From assembly GCA_017523995.1 (NCBI GenBank), contig JAFWUX010000057.1, positions 3,406-67,405 on the forward strand: 64,000 bases of DNA, in the 5' to 3' direction. The stretch is from Oscillospiraceae bacterium (GTDB lineage: Bacteria > Bacillota_A > Clostridia > Oscillospirales > Ruminococcaceae). The notes beneath the pieces were generated by a model. It worked only from the letters and a program-made list of their open reading frames with translations, did not search any database and was not told where the DNA came from. Positions within the stretch are counted from its first letter, which is position 1. Every line of letters begins with the position of its first letter. Position numbers and translations under genes: made by a program. Positions 7,936-15,932 of this stretch are shown here, piece after piece.

Positions 7936-8691
7936 ATGAGTGAAAAAATCGTACAGACAGCAGGCAGAGAGCAGCTCGGCGCATTTGCCCCGATGTTCGC
8001 ACATCTGAATGACGATGTGCTGTTCGGCGAGGTATGGAACGAGCAGGCGATAGACGTCAAGACAAAGTGCATCATCACGGTTGTCTCGCTGATGGCATCC
8101 GGCATCACGGACAGCTCGCTTTCCTACCACCTGCAGAACGCCAAGGCACACGGCGTCACAAAGGAGGAAATCGCTGCAATCATCACGCATGCAACAATGT
8201 ATGTCGGCTGGCCGAAGGGCTGGGCGGTGTTCCGGCTCGCAAAGGAGATCTGGAACGAAACTGCTCCTGCACTGACCGAAAAAGACCGCTATCAGAACAC
8301 GATCTTTTTCCCGGTCGGCGAGCCGAATCCCTACGGCGCATATTTCGTCGGACAGAGCTATCTGGCACCGGTTTCAACGGAGCAGGTTTCGATCTTCAAC
8401 GTCACCTTTGAGCCTGCCTGCCGCAACAACTGGCATATCCACCACGCAAAGAGCGGCGGCGGTCAGATGCTGATCTGTGTCGGCGGCAGAGGCTATTATC
8501 AGGAATGGGGCAAAGATGCCGTCGAGCTGACGCCCGGCACGGTGATCAATATCCCCGCAAATGTCAAGCACTGGCACGGTGCTGCGCCGGACAGCTGGTT
8601 CTCGCATCTGGCAATTGAAATCGCAGGTGAGGAGGCATCGACGGAATGGTGCGAGCCCGTCTCCGATGCAGACTACGGCAAGCTGAAATAA
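7936..8691 (+). CDS. Carboxymuconolactone decarboxylase-like domain fused to cupin
   Basis: A 251-residue two-domain protein. Residues 1 to about 110 are an AhpD/CMD-type helical domain (VKTKCIITVVSLMASGITD, HGVTKEEIAAIITHATMYVGWPKG). Residues about 125-240 are a cupin barrel with the metal-binding motifs NNWHIHHAKSGGGQMLICVGG and PANVKHWHGAAPDSWFSHLAI. The CMD half lacks the Cys-x-x-Cys peroxidatic pair seen in AhpD, so a decarboxylase/isomerase-like or binding role is more likely than peroxidase. Such CMD-cupin fusions often accompany aldo-keto reductases and flavoproteins in Firmicutes. Start ATG 7936 has GGAGG upstream. The real reaction is not known. Confidence 0.83.
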   Translation: MSEKIVQTAGREQLGAFAPMFAHLNDDVLFGEVWNEQAIDVKTKCIITVVSLMASGITDSSLSYHLQNAKAHGVTKEEIAAIITHATMYVGWPKGWAVFRLAKEIWNETAPALTEKDRYQNTIFFPVGEPNPYGAYFVGQSYLAPVSTEQVSIFNVTFEPACRNNWHIHHAKSGGGQMLICVGGRGYYQEWGKDAVELTPGTVINIPANVKHWHGAAPDSWFSHLAIEIAGEEASTEWCEPVSDADYGKLK

Positions 8692-8693
8692 CC

Positions 8694-8711
8694 GTTCCGC
8701 TCCGCCGGAAC
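8694..8711 (+). other. Intergenic hairpin GTTCCG...CGGAAC
   Basis: Stem GTTCCG (8694-8699) and CGGAAC (8706-8711) with a 6-base loop, between the CMD/cupin gene and the FMN reductase. No T run follows, so it is not a terminator; it may set mRNA stability. A similar hairpin is at 32079-32099. Confidence 0.4.
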
Positions 8712-8727
8712 AGAAACGAGGTTCCGT

Positions 8728-9261
8728 ATGAAAATTGTGATCCTGATGGGCAGCCCGAACCCGAACGGCTCCACGGCCATCCTTGTGCAGAGCTTCAAAA
8801 AGGGCGCCGAGGAGCGCGGGCACAAGGTCGAGGTCATTGATGTGTGCAGTCTGGATATTCACCCGTGTACCGGATGTATCGCCTGCGGCTACGAGGGTGA
8901 CTGCGTGCAGGATGATGACAGCCGCATTGTCCGGAAGGCGCTGCTCAGCTGCGATATGGTGGTCTTTGCGACACCGCTCTACTACTACGGCATGTCGGCG
9001 CAGCTCAAGACCGTCATCGACCGTTTCTGTGCCTACAACAGCAGCCTGAACCGCAGGCATCTGAAATCCGCGCTGCTGACCGTCGCATGGAACGCCGACG
9101 ACTGGACGTTCGAGGCGCTCGAAGCGCACTATAAAACGCTGGTGCGCTATATTCATCTGACGGATATGGGCATGGTGCTCGGATACGGCTGCGGCACGCC
9201 GAATATGACGAAATCCGGCAGCTTTCCCGAGCGTGCGTATCAGCTCGGCAGATCGCTGTGA
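8728..9261 (+). CDS. NADPH-dependent FMN reductase / iron-sulfur-flavoprotein-like
   Basis: A 177-residue flavodoxin-fold protein. MKIVILMGSPNPNGSTAIL is the FMN-phosphate loop; ATPLYYYGMSAQLKTVIDRF is the second flavin segment. Between them is a Cys-rich stretch, HPCTGCIACGYEGDC (about residues 46-60), the compact cluster seen in Isf-type flavoproteins and related reductases of anaerobes, which may bind a [4Fe-4S] centre or be redox active. It probably passes two electrons from NAD(P)H or ferredoxin to quinones, nitro groups or O2. Last gene of the redox cluster, followed by a strong terminator. Start ATG 8728 has GAGG upstream. Confidence 0.83.
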   Translation: MKIVILMGSPNPNGSTAILVQSFKKGAEERGHKVEVIDVCSLDIHPCTGCIACGYEGDCVQDDDSRIVRKALLSCDMVVFATPLYYYGMSAQLKTVIDRFCAYNSSLNRRHLKSALLTVAWNADDWTFEALEAHYKTLVRYIHLTDMGMVLGYGCGTPNMTKSGSFPERAYQLGRSL

Positions 9262-9287
9262 GTGCCCGCTTTTCATATGCATAATAG

Positions 9288-9331
9288 AAGCCGCTCCAAT
9301 CAGACAATACATCTGACCGGAGCGGCTTTAT
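9288..9331 (+). terminator. Terminator closing the redox cluster
   Basis: 10-base stem AAGCCGCTCC (9288-9297) / GGAGCGGCTT (9319-9328) followed by a T-containing tract. The GCCGCTC stem core recurs in terminators at 21691 and 55011. It can also serve the minus-strand gene ending at 9385. Confidence 0.75.
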
Positions 9332-9384
9332 CTATCCGCGAATCTCAAACGGAATATGGGAATTGCATCCCCAATGCCGATCCG

Positions 9385-9672
9385 TTATCTCCGCTCATTC
9401 GGACCGGGGACAATCGTCAGACCGGAACCGCCCTGCGGACGCGGGCCGGAAGGTCCTGCGCCGCCCTGCGGGGGCGTCTGGCGCTGGATTGCCTGACGTT
9501 CCGTCTGCTTGCCGACGAACTGGTCATTCCGGATCTGCAGCTTCAGGCTGCCGGGGTTCACATAATCCGAAGCCTCATGCTTCTGCACAACAGAGTGAAG
9601 CTGTGAGAGCAGGCTTGCCAGCACAATGCCGCCGACAACCAGCCCGATGATCAGCGGGATCAGAAATTGCAT
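9385..9672 (-). CDS. Small single-pass membrane protein, proline-rich tail
   Basis: A 95-residue protein of unknown function. Residues 2-24 form one hydrophobic helix (FLIPLIIGLVVGGIVLASLL); after a charged stretch the last 30 residues are rich in Pro, Gly, Gln and Arg. ATG 9672 is 8 bases after GGAGG; GTG 9678 is only 2 bases away and is therefore unlikely. It starts 16 bases after the zinc-ribbon gene and reads with it. With the SPFH gene upstream it forms a trio that may work at the membrane, but no activity can be named. Confidence 0.7.
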   Translation of the reverse strand: MQFLIPLIIGLVVGGIVLASLLSQLHSVVQKHEASDYVNPGSLKLQIRNDQFVGKQTERQAIQRQTPPQGGAGPSGPRPQGGSGLTIVPGPNERR

Positions 9673-9687
9673 ATTCACAGCCTCCTT

Positions 9688-10770
9688 TTACTGCAGCATC
9701 ATGCCGATCAGGTAACTGATGACCGTCACGGCGGCGGTTACGGCGAGGAAGATGCCCCACGCCTTACCTTTATCCGAGGGCAGATTGCCGACAAATTTGC
9801 CGCTCTGCCCGTTCATCGCAAAGGTATACTTCTGCCCGTTCCATGAGGTGTTGAGCAGCCATACCGGATACAGCGCATATTTCGTCTGACCGTTGCGGAG
9901 CTGGATGCTGCTGCCCGCAGTCTCGACGGAATCATAACCCTGCACGGTCTTGCGGAACTCATTGATTGTGCTCTGCCGGATGCGCTCGTTTGCGCGCTCG
10001 ACGCTCTTTTCCGCATCGACATCGTAGCGGTCGGCAAGATAGCCGGAGAGGAACGCCGTCTGGAACGGAACCGCCTGTTTGAAATCAAACGGCTCGAGCG
10101 ACTCCATCATGGTATCATCCATCTTCTCGGAGCCGTCCACAGGGACATTCGAAAATGAGATGCCGCCCTGTCTGCGGACATGGAAATTGCTCGTTTCCAC
10201 ATACTGGAAATTCTGGTCGCTCCAGCGGCGGATCTTCTTTGCACGGTAGCGGATATCCGCATCGACCTCCGCATCAAACAGCCACACGGGGACATAAACG
10301 CCCTTGATCTCGTCAATGTGATTCTGGCTCTTAAAGACCTTCGGGAGCAGCGGCTTGCCCTCCATATGCTTGAGCAGTGCCGCCTTTGCCGCCTCTTTGT
10401 CGAGCTTGAACGGAATCACGAGATCCGGCTTGAGATCGCCGGAGAACTGTCCGGTCATAATAACCGGATTGTCGCAGTACGGGCATTTGGACGCAGCCGT
10501 AGTCTCATCGGCGACCACCTCGCCGCCGCAGGACTGGCATTTGTAGATGCGCAGACCCTCTGCTTCGCCCTGCTCCCAGTCGCTGCCTGCTTCGGATTCC
10601 CAGTTCATCTCGGATTCCGGCAGCGCCTCGTTGAGCTGTTCATCGGTCGCCTGCAGAGTTGCAAGATCGAATTCCGAGAGACAATAAGGGCATTTCATCT
10701 GCTGCGAATTGCTGTCAAACTCGATTTTTGCACCGCAGCTCGGGCATTTGTATTCGATCAAATCAGCCAT
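9688..10770 (-). CDS. Double zinc-ribbon protein with C-terminal membrane anchor
   Basis: A 360-residue protein. It has a TFIIB-like zinc ribbon at residues 8-35 (YKCPSCGAKIEF, KCPYCLSEF) and another at about 75-102 (YKCQSCGGEVV, KCPYCDNPVIM). A central beta-rich domain contains VYVPVWLFDAEVDADIRYRAKKIRRW and LYPVWLLNTSWNGQKYTFAMNGQSG, and one transmembrane helix lies at the very end (about 336-358). It is probably anchored to the inner face of the membrane by the tail. I chose ATG 10770 because GAGG lies 9 bases upstream. Similar proteins are common beside SPFH genes in clostridia, but their function is not established. Confidence 0.8.
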   Translation of the reverse strand: MADLIEYKCPSCGAKIEFDSNSQQMKCPYCLSEFDLATLQATDEQLNEALPESEMNWESEAGSDWEQGEAEGLRIYKCQSCGGEVVADETTAASKCPYCDNPVIMTGQFSGDLKPDLVIPFKLDKEAAKAALLKHMEGKPLLPKVFKSQNHIDEIKGVYVPVWLFDAEVDADIRYRAKKIRRWSDQNFQYVETSNFHVRRQGGISFSNVPVDGSEKMDDTMMESLEPFDFKQAVPFQTAFLSGYLADRYDVDAEKSVERANERIRQSTINEFRKTVQGYDSVETAGSSIQLRNGQTKYALYPVWLLNTSWNGQKYTFAMNGQSGKFVGNLPSDKGKAWGIFLAVTAAVTVISYLIGMMLQ

Positions 10771-10798
10771 TGGTTGATTCCTCATTTCTATACAGATA

Positions 10799-10833
10799 AA
10801 ACCGGGCAGGATTGACTCCCGCCCGGCTTTTCA
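10799..10833 (-). terminator. Terminator after the SPFH gene
   Basis: Stem CCGGGC (10802-10807) / GCCCGG (10821-10826), with the minus-strand product ending in TTTTAT. It lies between the SPFH gene and the zinc-ribbon gene, so it would end or reduce transcription into the second and third members of the trio. Confidence 0.65.
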
Positions 10834-10841
10834 GAACCAGA

Positions 10842-12173
10842 TTACTGTGCGTCGCTCTCGTCAAAGATATCGCCGCACTCCGGGCAGAACTTCGGCGGAT
10901 TCATCGGGTCCTCCGGTGTCCAGCCGCACTTGTCGCACTTATAGAGCGGTGCGCCTGCCGGCTTCTTGCTGCCGCAGTTCTGGCAGAATTTGCCGGTGTT
11001 GACCGTTCCGCAGGAGCAGGTCCAGCCCTCTGCCGGTGCAGGCTGCGGAGAACCGCAGTTCTGGCAGAACTTGCCGGTGTTTGCGGTGCCGCAGGAGCAG
11101 GTCCATGTATTCGCTGCCGGTGCTGCTGCCGGAGCAGGCGCCGGTGCCGGTGCCGCTGCCTGCTGCTGCTGTCCCATTGCAAAGAGCTGACCGGGATTGA
11201 AACCGCCGCCCATGCCCTGTGCCATGCCCATGCCCATGAAGGCATTGACAGCGCCGCTGGTATTCTTTGCAGCATCCTGCACTGCCTGAGACTGTGCCGT
11301 GACAAGCGAAGCAGCTGCCATATTCGGATCACGGTTGATGGCTGCACGCTGTGCCTGCTTGATCATATCCTCGTCTTCCTTCGGAATGGTGACGGAGTTG
11401 ATCGTGATGTTGGTCAGCGTAATGCCGCGCTCTGCGAGCCACTGATCCTTCAGTGCCTCGTTCATTGCGTCACGCAGCTCATTGGTATGACCGGGCAGTG
11501 CGCTGTAGCGGATGCCCAGCTCGGAGATCTTTGCGAAAGCCGGCTGCAGTGCAGTCAGGAACTCGCTTCTCATCATATCGAGCAGGTTGTTGTCGGTGAT
11601 GCGGAACACATCATGCGAGTTGCCTGCGACCTTGCAGTAGAACAGGATCGGGTCGGTGATCGTGAACTGATACATACCGTTGCAGCGGACGGAAACATCA
11701 ATATCAAGACCGATGTTGTTATCCACGACACGGAACGGAATCGGATTCTGGGTGCCGAACTTGTTGCCCATGATATCCTTGGTGTTGAAGTAGTAGACAC
11801 GCTGATCCTTGCCGGTATCGCCGCCCATTGCGAAACGTCTGCCGAAGGTCTTGAAGCTCTCGATGATGCCCTTTCCGAGCTTGCCGGAGAAGATGCTCGG
11901 CTCTGTACCGATATCATACTTATATTCGCCGGGCTCTGCGCAGATCTCCATGATTCTGCCCTGCTCGACGATGATCATGCACTGACCGTCAGCAACAGCA
12001 ACGATACTTCCGTTTGTGATGATGTTGTCATCGCCCTTGTTGTTGCCCTTTGTCCGCTTGTGACCTTTTGCCATCAGTACGTCTGCCGGAAGCGACTCGC
12101 AGTAAAAATATTCAAGCCACTGATCCTTCAGTGTGCTGCTTCCTGCCTGCAATGCAGCTGCAATCAATCCCAT
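10842..12173 (-). CDS. SPFH-domain protein with three C-terminal zinc ribbons (YdjI-like)
   Basis: A 443-residue cytoplasmic or membrane-associated scaffold. Residues about 20-280 are an SPFH/band-7 domain of the YdjI/virion-core type (WLEYFYCESLPADVLMAKG, ITLTNITINSVTIPKEDEDMI). A Met/Gly-rich segment and an Ala/Pro/Gln linker (335-356) follow, then three zinc ribbons: WTCSCGTANTGKFCQNCGS (357-375), WTCSCGTVNTGKFCQNCGS (384-402) and YKCDKCGW...FCPECG (411-434). The first two ribbons are near-identical repeats. In Bacillus the homologue is linked to membrane stress responses. ATG 12173 follows AAGGAG by 8 bases. It has its own promoter and terminator. Confidence 0.85.
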   Translation of the reverse strand: MGLIAAALQAGSSTLKDQWLEYFYCESLPADVLMAKGHKRTKGNNKGDDNIITNGSIVAVADGQCMIIVEQGRIMEICAEPGEYKYDIGTEPSIFSGKLGKGIIESFKTFGRRFAMGGDTGKDQRVYYFNTKDIMGNKFGTQNPIPFRVVDNNIGLDIDVSVRCNGMYQFTITDPILFYCKVAGNSHDVFRITDNNLLDMMRSEFLTALQPAFAKISELGIRYSALPGHTNELRDAMNEALKDQWLAERGITLTNITINSVTIPKEDEDMIKQAQRAAINRDPNMAAASLVTAQSQAVQDAAKNTSGAVNAFMGMGMAQGMGGGFNPGQLFAMGQQQQAAAPAPAPAPAAAPAANTWTCSCGTANTGKFCQNCGSPQPAPAEGWTCSCGTVNTGKFCQNCGSKKPAGAPLYKCDKCGWTPEDPMNPPKFCPECGDIFDESDAQ

Positions 12174-12259
12174 AGTAATTACTCCTTTCACATGGCGGAA
12201 CGCTGTCCGCGCTGCTGTTACGAAATCTATCAGACAGTCAAAAGATAAATTTCTATTTC

Positions 12260-12303
12260 ATTATACCATTTTTCGCCGGAATTTGCAATGATATTATTGC
12301 AAA
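12260..12303 (-). promoter_or_regulatory. Promoter of the SPFH gene with inverted repeat over the -35
   Basis: Minus-strand -35 TTGCAA (12283-12288), 17-base spacer, -10 TATAAT (12260-12265). The inverted repeat TTTGCAAT-gatatt-ATTGCAAA (12282-12303) covers the -35 box and is a candidate repressor or extracytoplasmic stress-regulator site. Confidence 0.6.
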
Positions 12304-12425
12304 AAGAACGGAAACAATCTGCACAAAATTTCATTGTTGACATTAGGCAACATCCACAATCAAAATGATAGGCTATCTATCAGGAATTGGCATCCATCTT
12401 GTGCATATGTGCATCGTATTCCTCA

Positions 12426-12472
12426 TAAAAACGCCATGTTATTTGTGACAGCCAATCAGAAATAACATGGCG
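12426..12472 (-). terminator. Terminator after pncB
   Basis: Perfect 13-base stem CGCCATGTTATTT (12432-12444) / AAATAACATGGCG (12460-12472) followed on the minus strand by TTTTT. It ends the nicotinate phosphoribosyltransferase transcript. The 120 bases between it and the SPFH promoter hold nothing I can assign. Confidence 0.88.
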
Positions 12473-12509
12473 TAACAGACTGCATCAGCGCTCCTGTATT
12501 TCGTGCAGA

Positions 12510-13703
12510 TTATTTTTCGCGTTCAAGGCGGAACTCGACCGAGCGCTTGAGATAGCCGAGATATTCCGCATCGCGGCACATTGCCTTGCCGATATCATCG
12601 GAGAGCTTTGCAACCGGTCTGCCGTTGACATACTGCAGCTTGATGACGATGTTCAGCGCCTTTTCCTCGGTATCATTCGAGCAGAAGGTACCGATGCCGA
12701 AGGAGACCTTCGTCTTGTCGCAGAAGTAGTCATAGAGCTTCTGTGCACGGTCGAAATCAAGGCTGTCGCTGAACAGCAGCAGCTTTGTCTTCGGATCGAC
12801 GCCGAATTTCTTATAGTGCGCGATCATCTTCTCGCCCCATGCATAGGGGTCACCGCTGTCATGGCGCACGCCGGTGTAATTGTTGACCATCGAGCGGTTG
12901 AAATCGAGCAGGAACAGATCGGTTGTGATCGTGTCGGTCAGCGCGGTGCCGTTGTCGCCGTCATATTCCGCATACCAGTCCTTCATTGCGTAGTGGTTCG
13001 TGTATGCGAGCGGGATCGAATCAATGCCCTGATACATCTGCACGAACTCATGCGCATAGGTGCCGATCGGCGTGACATTGTACTTCATTGCGAGATAGAC
13101 ATTCGATGTGCCGACGCAGTTTTTCGTCTCGGTGACGAAGCGCCTGACCACAACATCCTCCCACTCGCGGGAGAGTCTTCTGCGGCAGCCGAACTCCGCA
13201 AACTTGAATGTATAGGTGCCGTCATTCATCGCCTTGATCTTTGCATCGAGGCGCTCCTCTGCGGATTTGCGCAGGCGGTCATAATCGAACTGCATGCGGA
13301 AGTAAACCTCATTGACGATTTCCAGCAGGTAAATCTCAAACTGCATTGCGGAGAACAGCGGGCCGTCCACAACGATCTGCAGCTCACCGTTTTCATCGAG
13401 CTTTGCGGTCACGTAATCGCGGATCGGGTGCCACAGGCGCAGGAATTCGACGTAATCCTTTTTGATGAAGCGGATCGTGCGCAGATAATCCAGCTCCTCT
13501 TTTGTAAAGCGGAGCGAGCAGAGGTGGTCGATCTGCTCGTTGATCTCCTGCACCATCTCCGGCGTAAAGACAACGCCCTTTGTGCGGCACTTGAAATAAT
13601 ACTGTCCGCAGAGATCGGTGTGCTTGTGGAAGATGACCTGATCCATATTGAACTTGTACAGGTCGGTATCCAGCAGGGAAATGACAATCGGTTCGAGTTT
13701 CAT
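12510..13703 (-). CDS. pncB: Nicotinate phosphoribosyltransferase (short, PncB type)
   Basis: A 397-residue cytoplasmic enzyme that joins nicotinate and PRPP to make nicotinate mononucleotide, the entry step of the Preiss-Handler NAD salvage pathway. LLDTDLYKFNMDQVIF is the family N-terminus, FAEFGCRRRLS and NVYLAMKYNVTPIGTYAHEFVQ line the active site, and GVRHDSGDPYAWGEKMI contains the phosphate-binding RxDSGD motif. Length is that of the E. coli-like subgroup, unlike the second enzyme at 27666. ATG 13703 follows AAAGGA. It shares a promoter with the hypothetical gene upstream, 34 bases away. An NrtR-type regulator lies 1.4 kb upstream, as expected for NAD genes. Confidence 0.93.
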   Translation of the reverse strand: MKLEPIVISLLDTDLYKFNMDQVIFHKHTDLCGQYYFKCRTKGVVFTPEMVQEINEQIDHLCSLRFTKEELDYLRTIRFIKKDYVEFLRLWHPIRDYVTAKLDENGELQIVVDGPLFSAMQFEIYLLEIVNEVYFRMQFDYDRLRKSAEERLDAKIKAMNDGTYTFKFAEFGCRRRLSREWEDVVVRRFVTETKNCVGTSNVYLAMKYNVTPIGTYAHEFVQMYQGIDSIPLAYTNHYAMKDWYAEYDGDNGTALTDTITTDLFLLDFNRSMVNNYTGVRHDSGDPYAWGEKMIAHYKKFGVDPKTKLLLFSDSLDFDRAQKLYDYFCDKTKVSFGIGTFCSNDTEEKALNIVIKLQYVNGRPVAKLSDDIGKAMCRDAEYLGYLKRSVEFRLEREK

Positions 13704-13737
13704 AATTACTGTCCTTTCTGTTTTGAATTGAGATATC

Positions 13738-14439
13738 TTAGCCGCTGCAATCCGGATTCTGACGCGCAAGGCGTTTTTTCAGCTTGCGCTTTTTGCGTTT
13801 GGAAAGCGGCTTTTTTGAAAAGAGTTCAGGATGCTCGCGCTTATGCTGCTCATATTGCGCTGCTGCTTCGCGGCGGCGAGCCTCCTCCTCTGCTTTCAGC
13901 GCACTGTAATAGGCATACATCGCATTGAGATCGCGGCTGAATCGTTCCGCGTCCTCTTTGCTGATCGTCTGATCCCAGAGCGGCGGACTGCCTTCAAAGC
14001 GGGCAGGTTCGCGATAGGTGACAATCGCATAGCGGTCATCGTGAATCTGCTGCGTGCGTTTGAGAATCAGGAAATCGGGGAATATTGTCATCGGCTGAAA
14101 GCCCTTGTAATCCTTCTGAATCCGCTCCATGACCGCTGCGAGATTCGCCTCATTCAGCGGGAGCGGAATCAGCGCGGGGCGATACGGGCGGTTGATATAT
14201 TCGGTAATCGTTTCCGGCTGCCTGTGCAGCTTTTCGATCCATTCCGCCCAGTACGGATTTGCGATGTCATCCTCATAAAACAGCGGGTATTCTTTGCCGG
14301 ATTCCTGTTCGCGCACCATGCAGCCGATGCCGCATGAAACCGCTTCGGCATCGCCGTAATGCACCAGATGGACATTTTCCACCGAGCCGAGGATCGTGCC
14401 GTGGTAATACCGGATATATTCAGCTGTTGTCATAGGCAT
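13738..14439 (-). CDS. Hypothetical protein in the pncB transcript
   Basis: A 233-residue protein with no signal peptide or membrane segment. I do not recognise the family. Residues 1-165 look globular (GTILGSVENVHLVHYGDAEAVSCGIGCMV, FQPMTIFPDFLILKRTQQI), residues about 165-205 are a charged helix rich in Ala, Glu and Arg, and the end is strongly basic (LSKRKKRKLKKRLARQNP), as in proteins that touch nucleic acid or ribosomes. GAGGGGG lies 8 bases before ATG 14439. It is the first gene after a strong promoter and is read with pncB, so a link with NAD salvage is possible but not shown. Confidence 0.75.
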   Translation of the reverse strand: MPMTTAEYIRYYHGTILGSVENVHLVHYGDAEAVSCGIGCMVREQESGKEYPLFYEDDIANPYWAEWIEKLHRQPETITEYINRPYRPALIPLPLNEANLAAVMERIQKDYKGFQPMTIFPDFLILKRTQQIHDDRYAIVTYREPARFEGSPPLWDQTISKEDAERFSRDLNAMYAYYSALKAEEEARRREAAAQYEQHKREHPELFSKKPLSKRKKRKLKKRLARQNPDCSG

Positions 14440-14459
14440 AAATCAGTCCCCCTCGTTTT

Positions 14460-14488
14460 ATTATACCGCAAATGCCGGTATGCGTCAA
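14460..14488 (-). promoter_or_regulatory. Promoter of hypothetical gene and pncB, with candidate NrtR site
   Basis: Minus-strand -35 TTGACG (14483-14488), 17-base spacer, -10 TATAAT (14460-14465). The spacer is taken up by a palindrome, ATACCG-caaatgc-CGGTAT (14463-14481). The same place in the nrtR promoter holds a related core, C-x-CAAAT-x-C. This suggests control by NrtR. Confidence 0.65.
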
Positions 14489-14539
14489 GTATGATTTTTG
14501 TAAGATCGGATGCGGCTTTCCCACATCCGGAACCGGTAT

Positions 14540-14776
14540 TTACTTTTTGCGGCGTTTCGATTTCTGATCGGCAGCGCGGCGTTTCTGCTCTCTGCGCAGA
14601 CATGCACGGGCTTCCGCCTCGCTGACAAATACGCCAAGGTACGTCGGACCTCTGTCCTGCCCGCCGCCGTCCTCCTGATAGGCGATGTAGAACCCGTCCT
14701 TCTTTGCAACCTGATATCTGCCCATGCGGCCGTCCTCCTGCGCCGTCTGCCGCATGGCTGCTTTTTTCCGCTTCAT
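14540..14776 (-). CDS. Small basic hypothetical protein
   Basis: A 78-residue protein starting MKRKKAAMRQTAQEDG, with a compact beta-type core (GRYQVAKKDGFYIAYQEDGG, PTYLGVFVSEAEAR) and a Lys/Arg-rich end. The core looks like a small AP2-like or SH3-like fold that could bind DNA, but this is a visual impression. ATG 14776 has AGGAGG 8 bases upstream, a very good site; the GTG three codons earlier is too close to it. A competing minus-strand reading (14430-14798) in another frame lacks this fit. No assigned function. Confidence 0.65.
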   Translation of the reverse strand: MKRKKAAMRQTAQEDGRMGRYQVAKKDGFYIAYQEDGGGQDRGPTYLGVFVSEAEARACLRREQKRRAADQKSKRRKK

Positions 14777-14838
14777 CACTGACACCTCCTGCTGTCAAAA
14801 ATCATATATACGAATGGATTACAGTCTGTCGATAAAGG

Positions 14839-15064
14839 TATCGCTTCGCGATTATTTATAATGGGCTCCGCCCAAACCTGCCAAAGGGATACGATCCCTT
14901 TGGAATCCCATTATCAGCAAAATGAAAGCAGGTATGTGCTTTTATCATAATTCCATAATGGGAATTCATAAGGACCGGCAGCACCGAAGCAGGAGATTGG
15001 GAAACAGTTTGCGCAGCAATACTGTAAGTCTCCGGTTTGAATCCGTCGGAAACACTTTTTACAG
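14839..15064 (+). repeat. Structured intergenic repeat, copy B (longest)
   Basis: The gap between the small basic gene and nrtR (about 300 bases) is filled by this element. The 5' part has hairpins ATCGC-TTC-GCGAT (14840-14852), GGGCTCCGCCC (14863-14873) and CCAAAGGG-n7-CCCTTTGG (14881-14903), matching copy A. The 3' part (14999-15064), with CAGTTTGCGCAGCAAT and an end close to CACTTTTTACAG, matches copy C at 23063-23132 and the tail of copy A. No open reading frame is convincing here. Confidence 0.65.
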
Positions 15065-15080
15065 AATGAATGCAGATACA

Positions 15081-15902
15081 TTATAGGTTTTGTTTCCGTT
15101 TGTAAAGCTTTGCCGGACGGTGACCCTCACCGCGGACAACCTCCTCCGTCTCCTCGACATATCCGCTGACCATACGGCGGAAATTCGCCGGCAGAACCGA
15201 GACATTCATGATCGTTTCCTGCACCTTCTGCAGCGCGGTCAAAGTGAAGGTCTCCGGCAGGAAATCGAAGATGATATCATAGTTTTTTGCCTGTGCCCGC
15301 AGCGCGGAAAGCGCGGAGGCGATGATCGCGGCGTGGTCGAATGCGATGCCGCCGCGCTCGAGAATCCGGAACCTTGTCTGCCCGAAGTGCTGCGAGACCG
15401 CCTCCAGCACTGCATGCAGCTCGTTCCCGCCGTAGGTAAGTTTCAGGTGATAGGTGCCGTCCTCCTCACAGGTGAAGCTAACCTCGAACCACTGGGCATC
15501 GTCCGCGTCATCGCAGGCAGTCTGCCGGACGGATTCCTCGCTGAGGATCGAGACATAGGCATTCGAGATGATCCAGCCGCGCGGATCGCGCTCCGGTTCA
15601 CTGTAGACACCGACCTGCATGATCGAGGCGGGCTTGACGGTTGTCTCCTCGCAGAGCTCGCGCAGCGCGCATTCCTCGACGGTTTCGCCCTTTTGCAGGA
15701 AGCCGCCCGGCAGTGCCCACATACCCTTGAACGGGTGTCCGCCGCGCCGGATCATCAGCAGAAGCAGCTTATTCTCGCCGATTGTGCGGTAGCTGGCGCT
15801 TTCCCCCTGCCGGATCATAAATGCCGCAACGTCAGCCGTCACGGAAGGGCGCTCGTAATCCTCGAGCCTGTAGTTTGATAAGAATTCCTTTTCGCTGTTC
15901 AT
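15081..15902 (-). CDS. nrtR: NrtR-family regulator of NAD metabolism (Nudix plus winged helix)
   Basis: A 273-residue protein. Residues 17-150 are a Nudix domain (RPSVTADVAAFMI, RRGGHPFKGMWALPGGFLQ). The Nudix box is at 67-89: Gly67, Glu73, Arg81-Glu82, Glu85-Glu86, but the usual Gly near its end is Thr88. Residues about 205-270 form the winged-helix DNA-binding part (FTLTALQKVQETIM, NFRRMVSGYVEET, RPAKLYKR), the NrtR signature. Family members repress NAD genes and sense ADP-ribose or NAD through the Nudix fold. The nearby pncB gene fits. ATG 15902 has GGAGGG upstream. A hydrolase acting on ADP-ribose remains possible. Confidence 0.85.
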   Translation of the reverse strand: MNSEKEFLSNYRLEDYERPSVTADVAAFMIRQGESASYRTIGENKLLLLMIRRGGHPFKGMWALPGGFLQKGETVEECALRELCEETTVKPASIMQVGVYSEPERDPRGWIISNAYVSILSEESVRQTACDDADDAQWFEVSFTCEEDGTYHLKLTYGGNELHAVLEAVSQHFGQTRFRILERGGIAFDHAAIIASALSALRAQAKNYDIIFDFLPETFTLTALQKVQETIMNVSVLPANFRRMVSGYVEETEEVVRGEGHRPAKLYKRKQNL

Positions 15903-15932
15903 CAGGTGTCCCTCCTTTGTTATTTCTATAAT

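Noticed and set aside
14430..14798. 122-codon minus-strand frame overlapping the small basic gene
   Set aside because: It crosses a consensus promoter and is out of frame with the gene that has AGGAGG at 8 bases.
15034..15044. tRNA T-arm-like GGTTTGAATCC in repeat copy B
   Set aside because: No acceptor stem, anticodon or D arm around it; it is part of the repeat module.
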